A DNA stretch of 64,000 nucleotides from Warburgia ugandensis (GCA_035236585.1 CP141135.1:60666190-60730189); one strand, 5' to 3'; positions 50,662-63,790 are shown, numbered from the stretch's first letter. The notes: a model not told the origin generated them from the sequence alone. Made by a program: numbers and translations.

Positions 50662-52334
50662 AGGACAAGTTTTTTCATACTCATGTCTTAAAATTAGGTT
50701 AAAGATTAATTAACTTATTAATCTTCTCAAATTCAGTGAAACAGTACAACAAAGCAGGATTGGGTAGGTGGGCCCTGCATGAGTTCAGTTGTAAATCGAA
50801 TGCAATTTTGAGTAAATTTTGAATACTTAGAACTTTTTAAATTGTATATCTTGTTAAGGATTAAATGGCTTGAAATTTCATATTAGATTCATAGAAAATT
50901 TCAAGGAATTTTTCTTTAAAATGAAAATTTTATCATAAATCAAGTAATAATAAAATAAATTAAAAATATTGAAATTTGATGATAAAAGTTCAGTTATTAG
51001 ATTGTGCTTGATGAGAGCTTTCCAACAACACTAGGAATGCGTGAAATAGAGACAGGGACCTAAAAATCCAAAATTTTCACAAATGAAAAGAGAGGGTTGA
51101 AATTGATAATGGCACCCCTATGCTAACTATTTTGACCTAGGAAATTGGGAGCGAGTAGAAACATGGGAGTCGAACTCACCTCGTGGACTTAGTCCCCCTC
51201 CCTCCACGTATTTGTAATGGGAAGAAGCAGGGGAAAAGCCATTATCCGACAACTTTTCCCTATGCCATTTCCCTCCTCTCTTGATCAGTCGTCACTATTT
51301 TCTATCCCTCTTCCTCTAGTGAAAGGAAACCGATGCCAACAAAGCTATCCTCTCACCCCACCGCTGTTCTCCCTCCTCCTTTTAGGTTCTTTGCCCATCT
51401 AATTTTTCAGAGAAGACAAGATGTGAATGAGCACCTAAAACCAAACAAAAAGTGGCTCATTGGTAAGTCCTCCCTTCCATTTTCTTCTTTTCCTTTCTTC
51501 TTCTTTTCCTTTTTCCCTCCTAGTTGTTCCCAATCACCATTCACTGTTACTATCACCATTTTTTGCTGACAAGAACAGTGAAACCGATTGTTGAAAAACA
51601 CAGCCAGCAGAATGGCATTTGATCAATTATTAGGAACCATTCATTTTGTTACTTAAGTGATTATGAGTAAAACACTTTTGGTCTCACAAAAATATGTCAA
51701 GTAATGATGCCACAAATTGAGAAAAATAGTAGTTAGGGTGATTTTACAAATCTTGATAAAATGCAGCCAAAAACCCAAGATTCTAATAGAATTTATAGAG
51801 AAAAACTAGATAAAATTGTAATTCATGAAATTCCAAACCAATATATATAATTTTGTGTAGTTTTCATACTATGCACATCATCAACGACGACCAAAATTTG
51901 ATCACCTTCTCCAGTGATGGCAACTTTTTCCAGCAAGACCTTGAAAATGAAATTTTTTGGGATTTAAATAATTCATTCCTGATCTTTTCATCCGTGACAA
52001 TAGATCTTCTATCAGAGACTATCTGATTGCCAAATTTTTTATTAGGAACTTGGTAGTGCATAGGGAAAAACCTAAATCTTAGTATCTGACCATTAAAAAC
52101 ACAATTGGAAGGCAGACCTGTGTAAAACTTACACATTAGTAATGAATTGTGACAATAATAACAAACCAAATAGGGATTAGTTAGTCCAAGGGCCCATCCG
52201 ATAGTCCAAAACTCTATCGGTGATGAAAAATCTGAGCCATCCAATCGATCCAGAAGGGTCCAAAACCTCTAGGGTAGAATTTTCAAGAACTTTCATCAAG
52301 TTTTGAGCCCTTGATTGAAGAGGAATTGATTGGA

Positions 52335-52572
52335 CGATCCAAAACAGACTGTCTAATCTTCTTTATAAAATCCAGCTCGTGGGACACTGTAGCAAGATGC
52401 TGCATGGAAACGAGCCCTTTAGGAGAGTCTCAGCACGCGCGAACTGAGTGTGACGACGTCTTGACGGAACATCCACATGACAGCTCAGGTCTCGAGCAGC
52501 ACATTACTACTTGTGTCCCGGTGATGCGAGCGTGGCAACTGCTCTGCCCAACTAGACCCTCTCTGCCCGAAT
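52335..52572. other. CpG-rich insert within the LTR-like tract
   Basis: About 235 bp of clearly higher G+C with many CG dinucleotides (agcacgcgcgaactgagtgt, gtgacgacgtcttgacgg). The matching place in the solo LTR (28450-28475) goes straight from one flank to the other without it. Source unknown. Confidence 0.6.
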
Positions 52573-53774
52573 GATTAGGACCATCTGTTTGATTGGGCCC
52601 ATATCAAATTTGGACCCTCGAAATGACTATGAACTTCATTCATCAATTGTGGAGTCATCTGAACTCCAAATTAAGATCGGAAAGAAGATATGGAAAGCTT
52701 ATAATGTATATTTTCTTTTAGAAGCATAAAATTGATAAAAATATTCAAGAAACTTTCTATTTTTAGGAAATAAGCTTTCAATTTTCATGATCTTCAAGAT
52801 CTGAGATAATCAGATCTTGGGAATTTGATTTAATGATGAAATAATCTTGAAATAGAGTAATATCTATGATTTATTTTGACAGATCTAAGATAAATTGAGA
52901 GATCTACCCTTTATGGTAGAAAAACCCTAAAAATACAAAGGGACCCACTTGATCAATGAGATCGAGCATGATTGGACCCTTTTGATGGGTTGTATGAATG
53001 GGATTATGATAAATCCAGTTACATCATGGATTAAATGTGACAAAAACAAGTGGATATGATCTTTGGATCTTAATGGAGTAAAAGCCCTAAATGTAATTAA
53101 AACCCTTGATCTAAAGGAAAAGATCTAAGATCTAATGATTGAATCATAAGTAAAAGTTTCTAATGATCTTAATCTAATTAGTTTAATTGTCTTTTCTCTG
53201 ATAATAGAACTGTAAATGTGATTTATGTTATAAATTAAGAAACATGATAGTGTAATTCTTAAATTTTAGCATGCTATTCTGTAAATGTTATTACTTTGTT
53301 ATTAGGTTAGTAGATTTAATTATCTTAGGGCCATGTTAGTTTAAATTTGAGATTTTAGCATGATTCCATTAGATTAGTAGTAAAATTTCATGTATTTCAT
53401 AACTTAGGATCATGCTCATTTAAGTATAGTTTTATTCCATTTGGTTAGGTTACATTCATAGGAAACATGTTAGTATAAATAGTTGTTAAACTTATATTAG
53501 ATTTATGCTTTAAAGTTTATGATTTAATTGTTGTCAAATTTTATTAGTAGATTCAATTGTTAAGTAGTTGTTAAGATATAATGAGCATAAATCACCAAAA
53601 ATGTAAACTAATGGAATATAAAGATTCATGGACAATTAAGATGGGTGAATGACTCTGACTTAATATTAATAAGGGGTATAGATAGTAGGACAATATAAGG
53701 ATTATCAAATCATTGGCCCAAACTAAGAGAATAATAAACCCCATGAATGACATTTTAAACGTTCATGGATTTAA

Positions 53775-53998
53775 TTAAAATCAATTAGAAAGAGTACTTA
53801 GGGTTCAAATGCTCACAGGAACCTTATGAAAGGTTGAGCTAAGGTCACTTTAGTGAATGTTGAACATGGTGGTTAAGGGGGTTTTCTAATAGAGCCTCGC
53901 TCTTCCCCTACCTTTCGTTGACGTTTGTGAGGTCTAAATGCCCCCTTACATGAGGATTGAAGTAACCACTTTGTGTTCAGTCATTCAGCTAGTAAGCC
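53775..53998 (+). repeat. Shared ~220-bp module, copy d
   Basis: Best preserved plus-strand copy: ttaaaatcaattagaaag, catggtggttaa, taatagagcctcgctcttcc, tttgtgaggtctaaatgccc and cagctagtaag, in the same order as the minus strand of 4437-4660. It shares taatagagcctcgctcttcc with copy a exactly. Confidence 0.75.
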
Positions 53999-55257
53999 TT
54001 AGTCAATTGGACATACAAGGAGCTGTCTAGACTTAGGATGGAATAAGCCATCTTCAACTAGTAAAACATTAATTGGTTGAATAATAATAAGAAGAACATA
54101 AAAGGTTAGTAAATTATCTAATCCTAATAAAAATTATAAATAAGATAAGGATGATCAAACAAGATCCATAGGATCTTGAATGATAAAGAATAATAAGAAT
54201 CCTAATGTTGTATTTTATTATGTATCCATGTATGTATGTTGTAGACAAATCTAGATAGAGAATCTAGACCCTTCATCAAATATGATTCAAGGAAGAAAAC
54301 CAAGATCATCCTCCTTAGGGATGATCAAACAACTGAACTTAGATCAAAGAATAGCTAAATGATAGAAGATCTAATCTCTTGATATTTATCAACAAGTATA
54401 AATTGTTGATCAAAGGATCTATGAAAGATCAAGATCAAAGAAAGGAATACACAAAGACTTAGAATAGAAAATACTTAGATCTAAAAGATTAGAAGATCTT
54501 TCCCACTCTCAGATCTATTGATCAATAAGATAAACACTATCTGAGGAAGATAGATCATGATAGGACACAAGATCTAATCCTTTATATCAAAGGACAAGAA
54601 TAGACAAAGAATATAAATAGAATAAAAAATATAAGATTATTTAGATTGTATAAATATTGACAGTATGTATGAATTTACAGATTACATATGTTAGGATCAT
54701 GGAAGATCTGAAGAGACGGATCACTACTTGAAGGTAGGAGGATTTTATGAATGCATCTACACGAGAAATTCATGTTGGATACATGATCTTATGTCTAGAA
54801 ATGTTAACAAGTGTAATGTAAATACTTGTATTAAACCCCTTGAGAACCCTTATGATCCAACCAAAACACATATGAAATGATTAAGTTAGAATTGTGGAAA
54901 ACCCTAAGTGAATAAGGAACTAAAAGGTATTCTAGCCCTAGATAAACAAATTGTCTGATAAATATAAAAATCAATATGTGGGAATCATTCATATAGAATG
55001 GTGATCCCTGAACTTATATGAACATGGGTATCATTCATTGTAAATGATGATCCCTAAGTTTGAAGTGAAATCCTATCCTCGATATAAGAATACCAAAATA
55101 CGAGGATGGTGATATAAATAGACAAGACATCTAATAAGTAAAAGAATACTTTATATACAAGCAAGGAGGCTTGTGGTTTTTGTTTTAAACAGGCATATGG
55201 AAGGGGATGTTATGCTAGGAGGGTTACGAGGGTTTGCCCACCAGCTCTTCAAAATGT

Positions 55258-55280
55258 GATATATATATATATATATATGA
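55258..55280. repeat. (AT)n microsatellite
   Basis: About ten AT units within the LTR-like tract, absent from the homologous place in the solo LTR near 30720. Confidence 0.9.
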
Positions 55281-56786
55281 TGATACCGTGCCCAAAGAAA
55301 GGCCAAATGTCAGGTAGGGCAATTATGGGAAGGCCACCACTATGACGGTCTGTCTCCCCATATGAACATGACAAAGATGATTTTCCACATTTGGTATCTG
55401 TAGAGTATGAAAGCAGTTATCTGAGCCCACTAGTACAGATCAAACTACAGCATAGTAGCCCTCTGAGTATTTTGCATTATGATGCATGGCATAATGAGAT
55501 GCCGATACTACCCAAATAAAGAAGTATTTTCCCAGTAGAGACTGGAAGTTTTTATCGACTCAGTATGGCTGAGTGTGATGATACTGCCCAAATGAGATAG
55601 TATTTTTAAGCAGAGTCTGGATGATTGATCAACTCAGTGTGTCTGAGTGTTACTATTGATGTTTGAGATATTAACTATTTTTCACAGTTTTGACCATATA
55701 TATACACACACACAACATATACAGTATGTATGTATAAGGATGTACATATATGACAAAGTAAAGAGATTTATTAAACACATCATTGATTGATTTCTTAAAG
55801 TAGTCATGTTTGTATGATGCTTGCCATGTTTTTATATAGTTTGTACTATATTAGGGTTTTTCATATTCGAATGGCTTGTGCACACCCACCAAAAATTTCA
55901 AGTGAGAGTTCAGGAAGGAATAGTAGTGATAAATGCTTAATTTTGCATAAAAATCACCCAATTAGTTACCCATGTGTTACAACTTATTAGGGTAAATTAA
56001 GGTTTTTAGACCAAAAATTGTAACACATGCATTTTAGACCTAAGGGTGCAAAAGTTTGATATTTTGAAGGTTCAGAGGCCAATCCAAGGTAAGTATGTGA
56101 ATAGTCATATTTTTCTCAGATTTGATTAAAGTTTTTCACTTTTTGTAGGAAGAGAGATGATGATCGAATAACCGAGATCTATGAAGATGAAATTGAAGAT
56201 CCAAATCAAAAGATCGAGATCAAAGCTTAAAAGTCAAAGGTCAAGATCATCTTTTAGATAAGCAATGGCTGGAATTAAAGGGGCTAAAGGTGGCCAAAGT
56301 GGGCCCATAAAGTAAGCCATGCATTTCCACCGCCTTCGCATGGGTTGCATTCCAGCCAAATTCAAGTGACGGACAAGCTGATAAGCTAAGGAGTTAAGCT
56401 AGCTACCAAGCCAACCAAGAAAGCTTCCAAAGCCATCCATGAAGCTAGGCCAATGGAGTCTTCAAAGTTAGTCATCCAAGCCATCAAGCTAAGCTAATTG
56501 GAAGGCTAGGATGGGAGGAAATTCAAGAGGATTATCCATGAGATATTTTGAAGATAATCAAGCACCAAGTACTTAATTACATTTTGTTGATATCAAAATA
56601 ACAAATTTTAAGGTATGTTAGTATTCTAAAAATATTAAGAGTTTTAATATTTTCACTAATAATTGTAGTATGCCTTCTACTCCCTTACCATGACCAATCC
56701 CCATGCTGCTCACCTTTATTTTTTAACCTTTTTTGGGGTGAGTACCATTACTCAATAGGAAACCTCTAAGCTAGTCAAAAACAATG

Positions 56787-56789
<3 letters not shown>

Positions 56790-56825
<36 letters not shown>
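56790..56825. repeat. (AC)n microsatellite
   Basis: About 17 AC units shortly before the LTR terminus at 56864. Confidence 0.95.
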
Positions 56826-56829
<4 letters not shown>

Positions 56830-56863
56830 CAATGTATCATGAATGCATTGTAGTTGAATAGTG

Positions 56864-57235
56864 TGACGACCCAGGTTTTTATAACACATTTTGTAATACA
56901 TTTTTAAAGGTAGGTGCCCTTAGTAATAAAAAATTTTTGCAAAACAAAGCAATGGAAATTCTTTTCTTTAGAACTTGTTTTATAAAACCCAAGTCATCAC
57001 TTCATACATATCATAAGTATAATTTTGTACAAGATAAAATTCCATTGAAAGAATATACTTTTATTAAATTCTATAATCTATCCAATGGTTTACAATACAG
57101 TCAGGCTATTAGTATAATACTTGTCCATATTACATAATCCAAATTTCAAACCTCACCATACATTAAAAACTCTCAATACAATACAATGCTCATAAATAAA
57201 AATACATGTCCTCAAGGGATATACCCTGATAGGTT
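56864..57235 (-). mobile_element. LTR end fragment (same family as the solo LTR, inverted)
   Basis: Begins TGTGACGACCCAGG and is the inverted counterpart of 31390-31749 (for example tttttgcaaaacaaagcaat here, and agcaaaattc-type text inverted there). It is a minus-oriented LTR 3' end with no primer site beside it. Near 57240 it joins an LTR piece of the opposite orientation. Confidence 0.7.
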
Positions 57236-58400
57236 AGGAATGGTGATTAGACCATGGATTATGGTTAAAATCATTGAAATGCTACATAACTTACCTTTAA
57301 TGATAGGAATTGAAACTTCTAAAGGTAGGTGCTCAATTTGGATCATCGATTAGAGACCAATGGTGCTAAACATTAGTAGATAGTGACAATTGGTGTCCTG
57401 ATCCAAATCAAGATAACAGAGGATAAATCAATGACATTATGAGTACAGATCTTGGAGTATTTATAGTAAATTGCATAAAATTCTAAAATTTACTCAGAAC
57501 TTGTATTCTCAATCCAAGTTTTGAATACGATTTGAACACTATTAATAATTGATTGATGAGTTGTACTTAGAACTTAGGTCGGACTCCTAAACCTTTTTAT
57601 CCTTAAATTCTTGTTGATCTGTTCACTTTATAATTAACACTATGAATGTGTAGAATATATAGATTATCATATTGGTTGAATGGATGATATGAATAGTAAT
57701 TACTTATTGAAATGGTCATGTGATATTCTGATTAACCATGCTTAATTGTTATGATGATGTTAATTATAATCAAATATGTCAATTTCAAGATATTAAGCCT
57801 TGAGAGCTGCCCAGTAGACTATGATGATACCTTCCAAGATGGTAAACCCTAAGGGAAAGGGCTACCTGGTTGATTACAAACAAGGTGAAGGTGCCCAAGA
57901 TGGTAAATCTTGAGGAATGGATTGTCAGTTATTAAGCCTCCCAAGATGGTAAATCCTAAGGGAAAGGGCTACCTATTTCTTTGAAATTATGATAGAGTTG
58001 CCCAAGATGGTAAACCCTGAGGGATAAGTTGTCAGGTATTGAGCCTCTCAAGATGGTAAACCTTGAGGGAAAGGGTTTTCTAGTCTTTTGGGATCATGGT
58101 GAATGCATGAGATTTAGTTAGAACTTCAAGTTAGAAAATGAGAATTGTAGTAAATTTACTGTGGTGAATTGTGTAGAGTCTCCTAGAAACATTTTAAAAC
58201 TATTATACTATTTATCAAGTGAATCACATCACATGCATTAAATAAGAAAAATAGAGAAGACTACCAAAATTTTGATAGAAATAGGTATTTGAAATTCTAC
58301 TATCTAAACCATTACTTGCACAGGAACAAGAGCATCTAGCTCTTTCAAAACTTCCACTGTGATATATATATATATATATATATAAGCCACTTAGGCCCCT
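57236..58400 (+). mobile_element. LTR fragment, plus orientation (inverted partner of 60480-62500)
   Basis: Runs through blocks that appear in reverse at 60480-62500: gattagagaccaatggtg (57317), the array of ccaagatggtaaaccct units (57826-58075), actattatactatttatca (58199) and a (TA)n microsatellite (58363-58383) at the same relative place. Confidence 0.8.
57826..58075. repeat. Tandem array, five units of ccaagatggtaaaccct(a/g)ag
   Basis: Units start near 57828, 57896, 57944, 58000 and 58045, with alternating spacing of about 45 and 60 bp. The inverted partner array has about twelve units (61320-61920). Confidence 0.88.
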
Positions 58401-59084
58401 TTTTCTCTTCCATTTTCATTGGGGTTTGGGATCACAACACTTTTACACACATAGCCCCTATTTGTCTTCCATTTTCCTTTATTTTGGGATTTGGGAATAA
58501 CAAAAGGATAATGAAAGAAGCCTTGTCTCACTTCTATGGCCGCAAAGATTCTTTTACTTCTAAAGTAAGGTTGAGGAAAACCAAATCCATCCATAAAATC
58601 ATCCATCATTCCTAGCTAAAGGTTTCGTTTTGAAGATTAGGAAGAATTCAAGGTGAATACCTCATCATTCATTCATCATCTCCTAATGCTAGAATTGGTA
58701 AGTCTTAAGCCAAGGTCCATTGTCTCTATTTTCTTTTTCTTTTCTTGTAGTTGATTCTTAAGTTAGGAAGCCTCTTCTATAGCTAAACCTTCCTTAAGAT
58801 GAGCAAACTTCTCATCTTCTCTTTGCATTCTCCTTAAAAAGCTATCCTCTTATCTAGAGTATCTAGCTAAGGAGGAGCAACATTTGTTTTATACTTCCAC
58901 TCTATCTTCTTCTTTTTCTTCTTTGGTTGCCCTATCAGTTCATTCCTAAGGATCATTGGAATGAAATTTGAATATTGGGTTAGTGGCATGTTGGAGTAAA
59001 GATGAGAGTAGCTTGATGGCAACTTAGTGTAATAAGGCTTGAAGAGAAGTGTACAAGCTACTGCTGAGTAACGCAATAAGAGAG
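58401..59084. other. No recognisable gene; probable LTR-derived sequence
   Basis: Minus-strand open frames 58391-58609 and 58867-59076 show no known motif. The stretch has pyrimidine-rich parts and a short tandem phrase (attcattcatcatct). Its border with the next LTR fragment is not sharp. Confidence 0.4.
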
Positions 59085-59440
59085 TCCTACAGTGGAATTC
59101 AAGCCTAGTTGAAAAAGCTTCACTTTCTTTTATTTTGTTTGCTTATGTAAAAATTCCTTGTAATCATTCAATTCGTGAAATAGTATCTTTCAATTCTTAG
59201 TTAATTTATTTCTTTGCTTTATTCCTTAGTTAGTTTCTTTGTTTTATTTCATTCCTTTATTTACTTTCTTACTTTACTTGTTTAGTTTAATGCTTAAATC
59301 TTTTTCTTTGCCTTAAAATAAATATAACTTAAATATTAATTAAATATATGTAAAGAGTCCTTGTGGGATTGACCTGTATTTATTGGTCTACAATCCAATA
59401 GAATCATGCACTTGGTATAATAATTAAAGCACATCATCAG
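59085..59440 (+). mobile_element. Old LTR fragment, uninterrupted copy
   Basis: The continuous form of the sequence split at 41460/49734. Contains gagtccttgtgggattgacc and then ggtctacaatccaatagaat, like the 3' end of Tat-type LTRs. It gives the pre-insertion state for element E. Confidence 0.7.
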
Positions 59441-59534
59441 GTATTTAACTAAAAATGCTAGAATCTAGAAGCCTCTGATGGGTATGATTTTTTATACATG
59501 GTAAGTATTGTAAGGTGTTATACAGTGAGAGTTT

Positions 59535-60420
59535 AACCATGAAACATGAATTAATGGTTATGGATATACATTTACACAAAGATGGAAGAAAGGAAATGAA
59601 CTTAATAGGTCTTTAAAAACTAAGATGTGGAACTTAAAAGGAGAGAAGATAACATCATTTACAATTATAGAAGGATTCTAGAATAATGAAACCAAAGTAA
59701 AGACAATGTGGACTAATATGGATGAGTCCATTAAGAAAGTGGCAAAAGATGTTCTAAGAATATCTAAAAGTAAAGGAAAACCAGTAAAGAAAAGTGATGG
59801 TAGAGTGAAAATGTGCAAAAAGTTATGAAAGAGAAATAGGTGTATTTTAAAGCATGGTAGATCACTGCAAATGATGAAAACTTGTAGCCATATATGAATG
59901 ATAAAAAGGTTGCTAAGACAGTAGTAAGTGATGCTAAACCCAACTAATATAATAATCTCTATAACAAACTAGGGTTAGGAGAAGGTGATAAAGCTGCATT
60001 CAAACTTGCAAAAATAAGAGAACATATGAGTAAGATCTTAGACCATGTTAAGTACATTAAAAGTGACAACCAAGGATATTAGTCAAAGATGATGAGATCA
60101 ATCAAAGGTGGGAACTTTATTCACAAAAATTGTTAAATGACAATTGTCCTGAGAATATAGAGATTAAAAGAATTATAAACCTAAATAACATTGGACTATA
60201 TAGATATGACCATACGATCAGGATACATGAAGTGAAAGAGGCCTTGAAAAAAAATGAAATCGGGAAAGGCCTTGGGGCACGATGGTATACCAATAGAGGT
60301 TTGGAAATATATGGGAGATACTAGAGTAGTTTAGTTGACAAGGTTGTTTAACGATATTGTAAAATAGAAGAAAATGATAGATGAATGAAGGAAAAGCTCT
60401 ATTACACCAACATAAGAATA
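59535..60420 (+). pseudogene. LINE endonuclease/reverse-transcriptase fragment
   Basis: Plus strand, several frames. In order: KHELMVMDIHLHKDG, MWNLKGEKITSFTIIEGF, TMWTNMDESIKKVAKDVLRI, FKLAKIREHMSKILDHVKYI, then an open piece (60130-60324) with LLNDNCPENIEI, IRIHEVKEALKK and GKGLGARW, and a last LFNDIVK in a shifted frame. These match the link between endonuclease and reverse transcriptase in plant L1-type LINEs (usual EVxEALKKMKSGKAxGPDGIP). It stops at about 60418 where an LTR begins, so the catalytic part is gone. Confidence 0.8.
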
Positions 60421-62900
60421 TATCGTGACCTCAATCCTCGAGGCCACAGTTTAGTGTTATTAGACTTAGCGATTGGCTCATGTAAAGCATATGTGGCCCC
60501 TTTTCTTTGATATATATATATATATATATATATCATAGCGGAAGTAACGACAGAGCTAGATACTCTAACCCTATGCAAGATATGGTTTAAATAGTTGAAT
60601 TTTAAACACAATATTCTACCAAAATTTTGGCAAAGTGTCCTCTGTTTTTCGAACCTAAGCAATTAATGCATGTGATACAGTTCACCTGATAAATAGTATA
60701 ATAGTTTTAAATGTCTATAGGAGACTTAGTCTCCACACAAATAACCATGGTAAATTTACTATAACTCTGCTTGCTAACTTGAAGTTATAATTGAATCCCA
60801 TGCATACATCATCAACTTAAAAGTATATAAAATGTTAGAAACATATGCATAGGATTGCTCATCAGATCATATAGTACAACTTATATTCAGTACCACACAT
60901 ATACAACACATAATATAATAACATTAGCTACTTAAGCTTCATTCATGTCCATCAAGAACCCTTCCCTTTGTCAGCTTGACTAGTACCTGAAAAATAATAA
61001 TGAGCTACAAAGCCCAATAAGGAAAAAGAACTAAACTCATGCATATCCTATTATTATTATTTCTCTTAGCTCAACTCCCCATTCATGTCCAACCACAGAA
61101 AATTCATTTCTATTTCAATAAATAATTAACAAAGTCATGAACATGTAATGTTACATATTGGTATTTAACTAAAATTACAATTTATTCTAAATTCAAAATA
61201 TAAGCCAATAAGCATAGTACTCAAATAAAATCGTACAGGGATATATTTCATTTTATTATTCTCTTAGTAATAATAAACAAGTATGACATCATCACAATGA
61301 TCGATTAGTTATCTCCCTCAAGGTTTATCATCTTAGGCGGCCCACTATGAGTATCATACATAAAGTAACCAGACCCTCATGATTTACCATCTTGGGCGGC
61401 TCCACCATGATTCTAAAGAACTAAACAACCCTCTCTCTTAGGGTTTACCATCTTGGATAGCTCCAATGTCAGGTTCCCTTAGGATTTACTATCTTGGGTG
61501 GCTATGCCATAGTCATAATCAACTAGACAACCCTTTCCCTCAAGGTTTACCATCTTGGGAGAATCAATGTCTGACAACTCATCTCTTAGGATTTTCCATC
61601 GTGCATGGCTCCATCATGATCCCAAAAGACCAAGCAACCCTTTCTCTCTTGGGAGGCCCAATACCTGATAGCTCATCCCTTAGGGTTTACCATCTTGAGA
61701 AACTCCACCATAATCCTAGAGAACTAGGCAGCCCTTTCCCTTAGGGTTTACCATCCTAGGAGGCTCAATAATCGACAATTCATTCCTCAGAATTTACTAT
61801 CTTTGGCGACTTCGCCTTAATTGCTATCAACTAAATAGCTCTTTCCCTCAAGGTTTACCATCTTAGAAGGCATCATCATACTCTACTAGGTGGCCCTTAG
61901 GGCTTACTATCTTGGGATTGACACGTTTTATTCACTATTAACATCATCACAACAGGTAAGCATGGTTAATCAAAATATCACATGCTAATTTCAACAACTA
62001 ATTCCAATTTAAATTATCCACACAATCAATATGATAACCTATATGTTCTACACATCCATAATCTTAATTATAAAGTAAACATATCTATAAGAATTTAAGG
62101 ATAAAGAAGGGTTTAGTGTTCTTACCAATGTTTGATGTACGATTTACGATTCAATTACCTATCTCGTTCAGATCGTATTCAAAACCTAAATTGAGAATAC
62201 CTGTTCTAAGTGAATTTCATAATTCTATGTAAATACTATAATTACTTCAAGATCTGTACTAATAATGTCATTGATCTAACATTTGATATCTATATTTGGA
62301 TTAGGACACCAATTGATTGCTATCTACTAATGATCAACACCAATGGTCTCTAATCAATGGTCTAGATCGAGCGCATACCTCTGGAGGTTTCAATTCCCAT
62401 TATTAAAGGTCAGTTATTCAGTAATTGTATGATTTTAACCATAATCCATGGTCTGATCACTATTCCTAACCTTTGATCATCATCGATCTAGTTTTGGATC
62501 AGACATTGCATTAACTAGTCCATAATTGATCTATTATTTTTGCAACAATTCTTCATTGGTGTGTAATTGAAGCCACATTTTACATAGATCTACCTTCCAA
62601 TCATGGCTTTAATGATCGAATGCTAAGTTCTTAGTTTTTCCCTATGCATTACTAAGTTTATAATTGAAATTTCAACTATCAGAGTCTCTAATTAAAGATC
62701 TGTCATCATGGATGAAATGATTAGGGAGGAATTATTTAAATCCCAAAAATTTTCAAATTTTAGGGTCTCACTAGAAAAAGTCGTCATTGCCTAAGAAGGT
62801 GACCAAATTTCAGTTTTATCTGGTTTCCATCCACAAATTTCATAGAATTTTTGGATCTTTGGCTAGATTTTATCAAGGTTTTAAAATTACCCGAATTATT
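60421..62900 (-). mobile_element. LTR fragment, minus orientation
   Basis: Related to LTR B at its left part (gtcctctgtttttcgaacct here; tttcctctgttttttggata at 9974). It carries a (TA)n run (60512-60532) and a tandem array (61320-61920), and it is the inverted partner of 57236-58400. It interrupts the LINE at about 60420. Its right border is unclear (about 62900). Confidence 0.7.
61320..61920. repeat. Tandem array, about 12 units of agggtttaccatcttggg
   Basis: Units recur about every 45-60 bp (for example 61440, 61540, 61682, 61744, 61850). It is the expanded, inverted relative of 57826-58075. The open frame at 61466-61744 is a by-product. Confidence 0.9.
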
Positions 62901-63374
62901 GTTTTTGATAGATTTTGGCATCATTACTCGACTGATCTTCATAAAACCAAATGGGTTTCACTTAGAATCACTTGAGAAACATAATGAACAGCTTGGATCA
63001 TCGATCCAATACTATTACTTCAACTATATTTTTCATTAGTTGGTTTACTTCCGTGGTTCTCTCAATTGCCAGCGATGATGGTTAGTTGCTGGTGAGGAAG
63101 GAGCAAAGGGGAATGGGCTATAATTTCCCATGAGGAAAAAAATTTCAGAGGCAGAGAGAGTTTTGATTGAGAGAAAGGTTTCAACGGAGAGAGAAATCAT
63201 CAAGGGGTTGATCGATCAGAGAAGGAGAAAGTTGTAGGAAGAGGGATATAGATCGAGAGCTTGCAAGAGAGAATGAGGATAAGGGCATCATCTATCTTGC
63301 AAGGGAAGGGAATCCTACAGGGTTTTCTGGTCGACAAGTGCAGTGGGAGAGAGAAGGAGAAATGGGGTCGATGG
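62901..63374. other. No gene recognised
   Basis: Includes a purine-rich stretch (63110-63370) like those in the LTRs of this window. No motif found. Confidence 0.4.
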
Positions 63375-63790
63375 AAAAATCATTTTGCCTTCATCAACTT
63401 TTCATTTGATCTTTAAGACTTACTTATTTCCTATTGCCTTCCTCCCATGAGGCAAGTTAGCAAGTTCTCACACTTTTTGCTTTATCATAGAATTGATTTG
63501 TTCATTCATGTCTTGCACTCATTCTTTTAAGTTAAGTGACTTTAATGCATCACCACATGAGCAAGTTCCCATACCTAAAGTCTATTTCTCCTAGATTTAG
63601 GAAAGGGTTTTCTAATGGCCTTTCTAGATATGTATCACTCACATGTGGGGAAGTCAATGACTTCTAAATGTCTAAGGTAACCATCCTTAGCTAACCTAGA
63701 CATTGTATCCTTATCTATATCCCAGTTTGGTATGATATATGGATGAAACACCTATAGCAGTAAAGGATTCATTCGCACACACCACTATAG
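63375..63790 (-). pseudogene. Copia polyprotein fragment (pre-integrase zinc region joined to RT start)
   Basis: The minus strand reads MSRLAKDGYLRHLEVIDFPT then CE*YISRKAIRKPFPKSRRN, the gag-pre-integrase region of Ty1/copia, and 200 bp later MNEQINSMIKQKV*ELANLP and HGRKAIGNK*VLKIK*KVDE, the start of copia reverse transcriptase (usual KVWELVDLPxGRKAIGNKWVLKIKRK). Two of the stops stand where the family has Trp. The integrase between them is missing. Right of it (63790-64000) nothing more could be placed. Confidence 0.82.

Larger units (their letters stand above)
50662..56863 (+). mobile_element. LTR-like tract downstream of the integrase (related to the solo LTR)
   Basis: 52200-55800 matches 28340-31230 in the same orientation and order, so this is the 3' LTR region of the element whose integrase ends at 50661. 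The first 1.5 kb (50662-52200) does not match the solo LTR and no clean LTR start is seen. 55800-56863 is also unmatched. The minus-strand frame at 51864-52244 has no known motif and is probably noise. Confidence 0.65.

Noticed and set aside
51864..52244. 126-codon minus-strand frame
   Set aside because: Lies in LTR-like DNA, no recognisable motif, and not kept in the related solo LTR.
55915..55935. tagtagtg as the missing right end of the CACTA element
   Set aside because: The adjacent bases do not match the inverted complement of the left terminus, and it lies 14 kb beyond the last TNP2 trace in another element.
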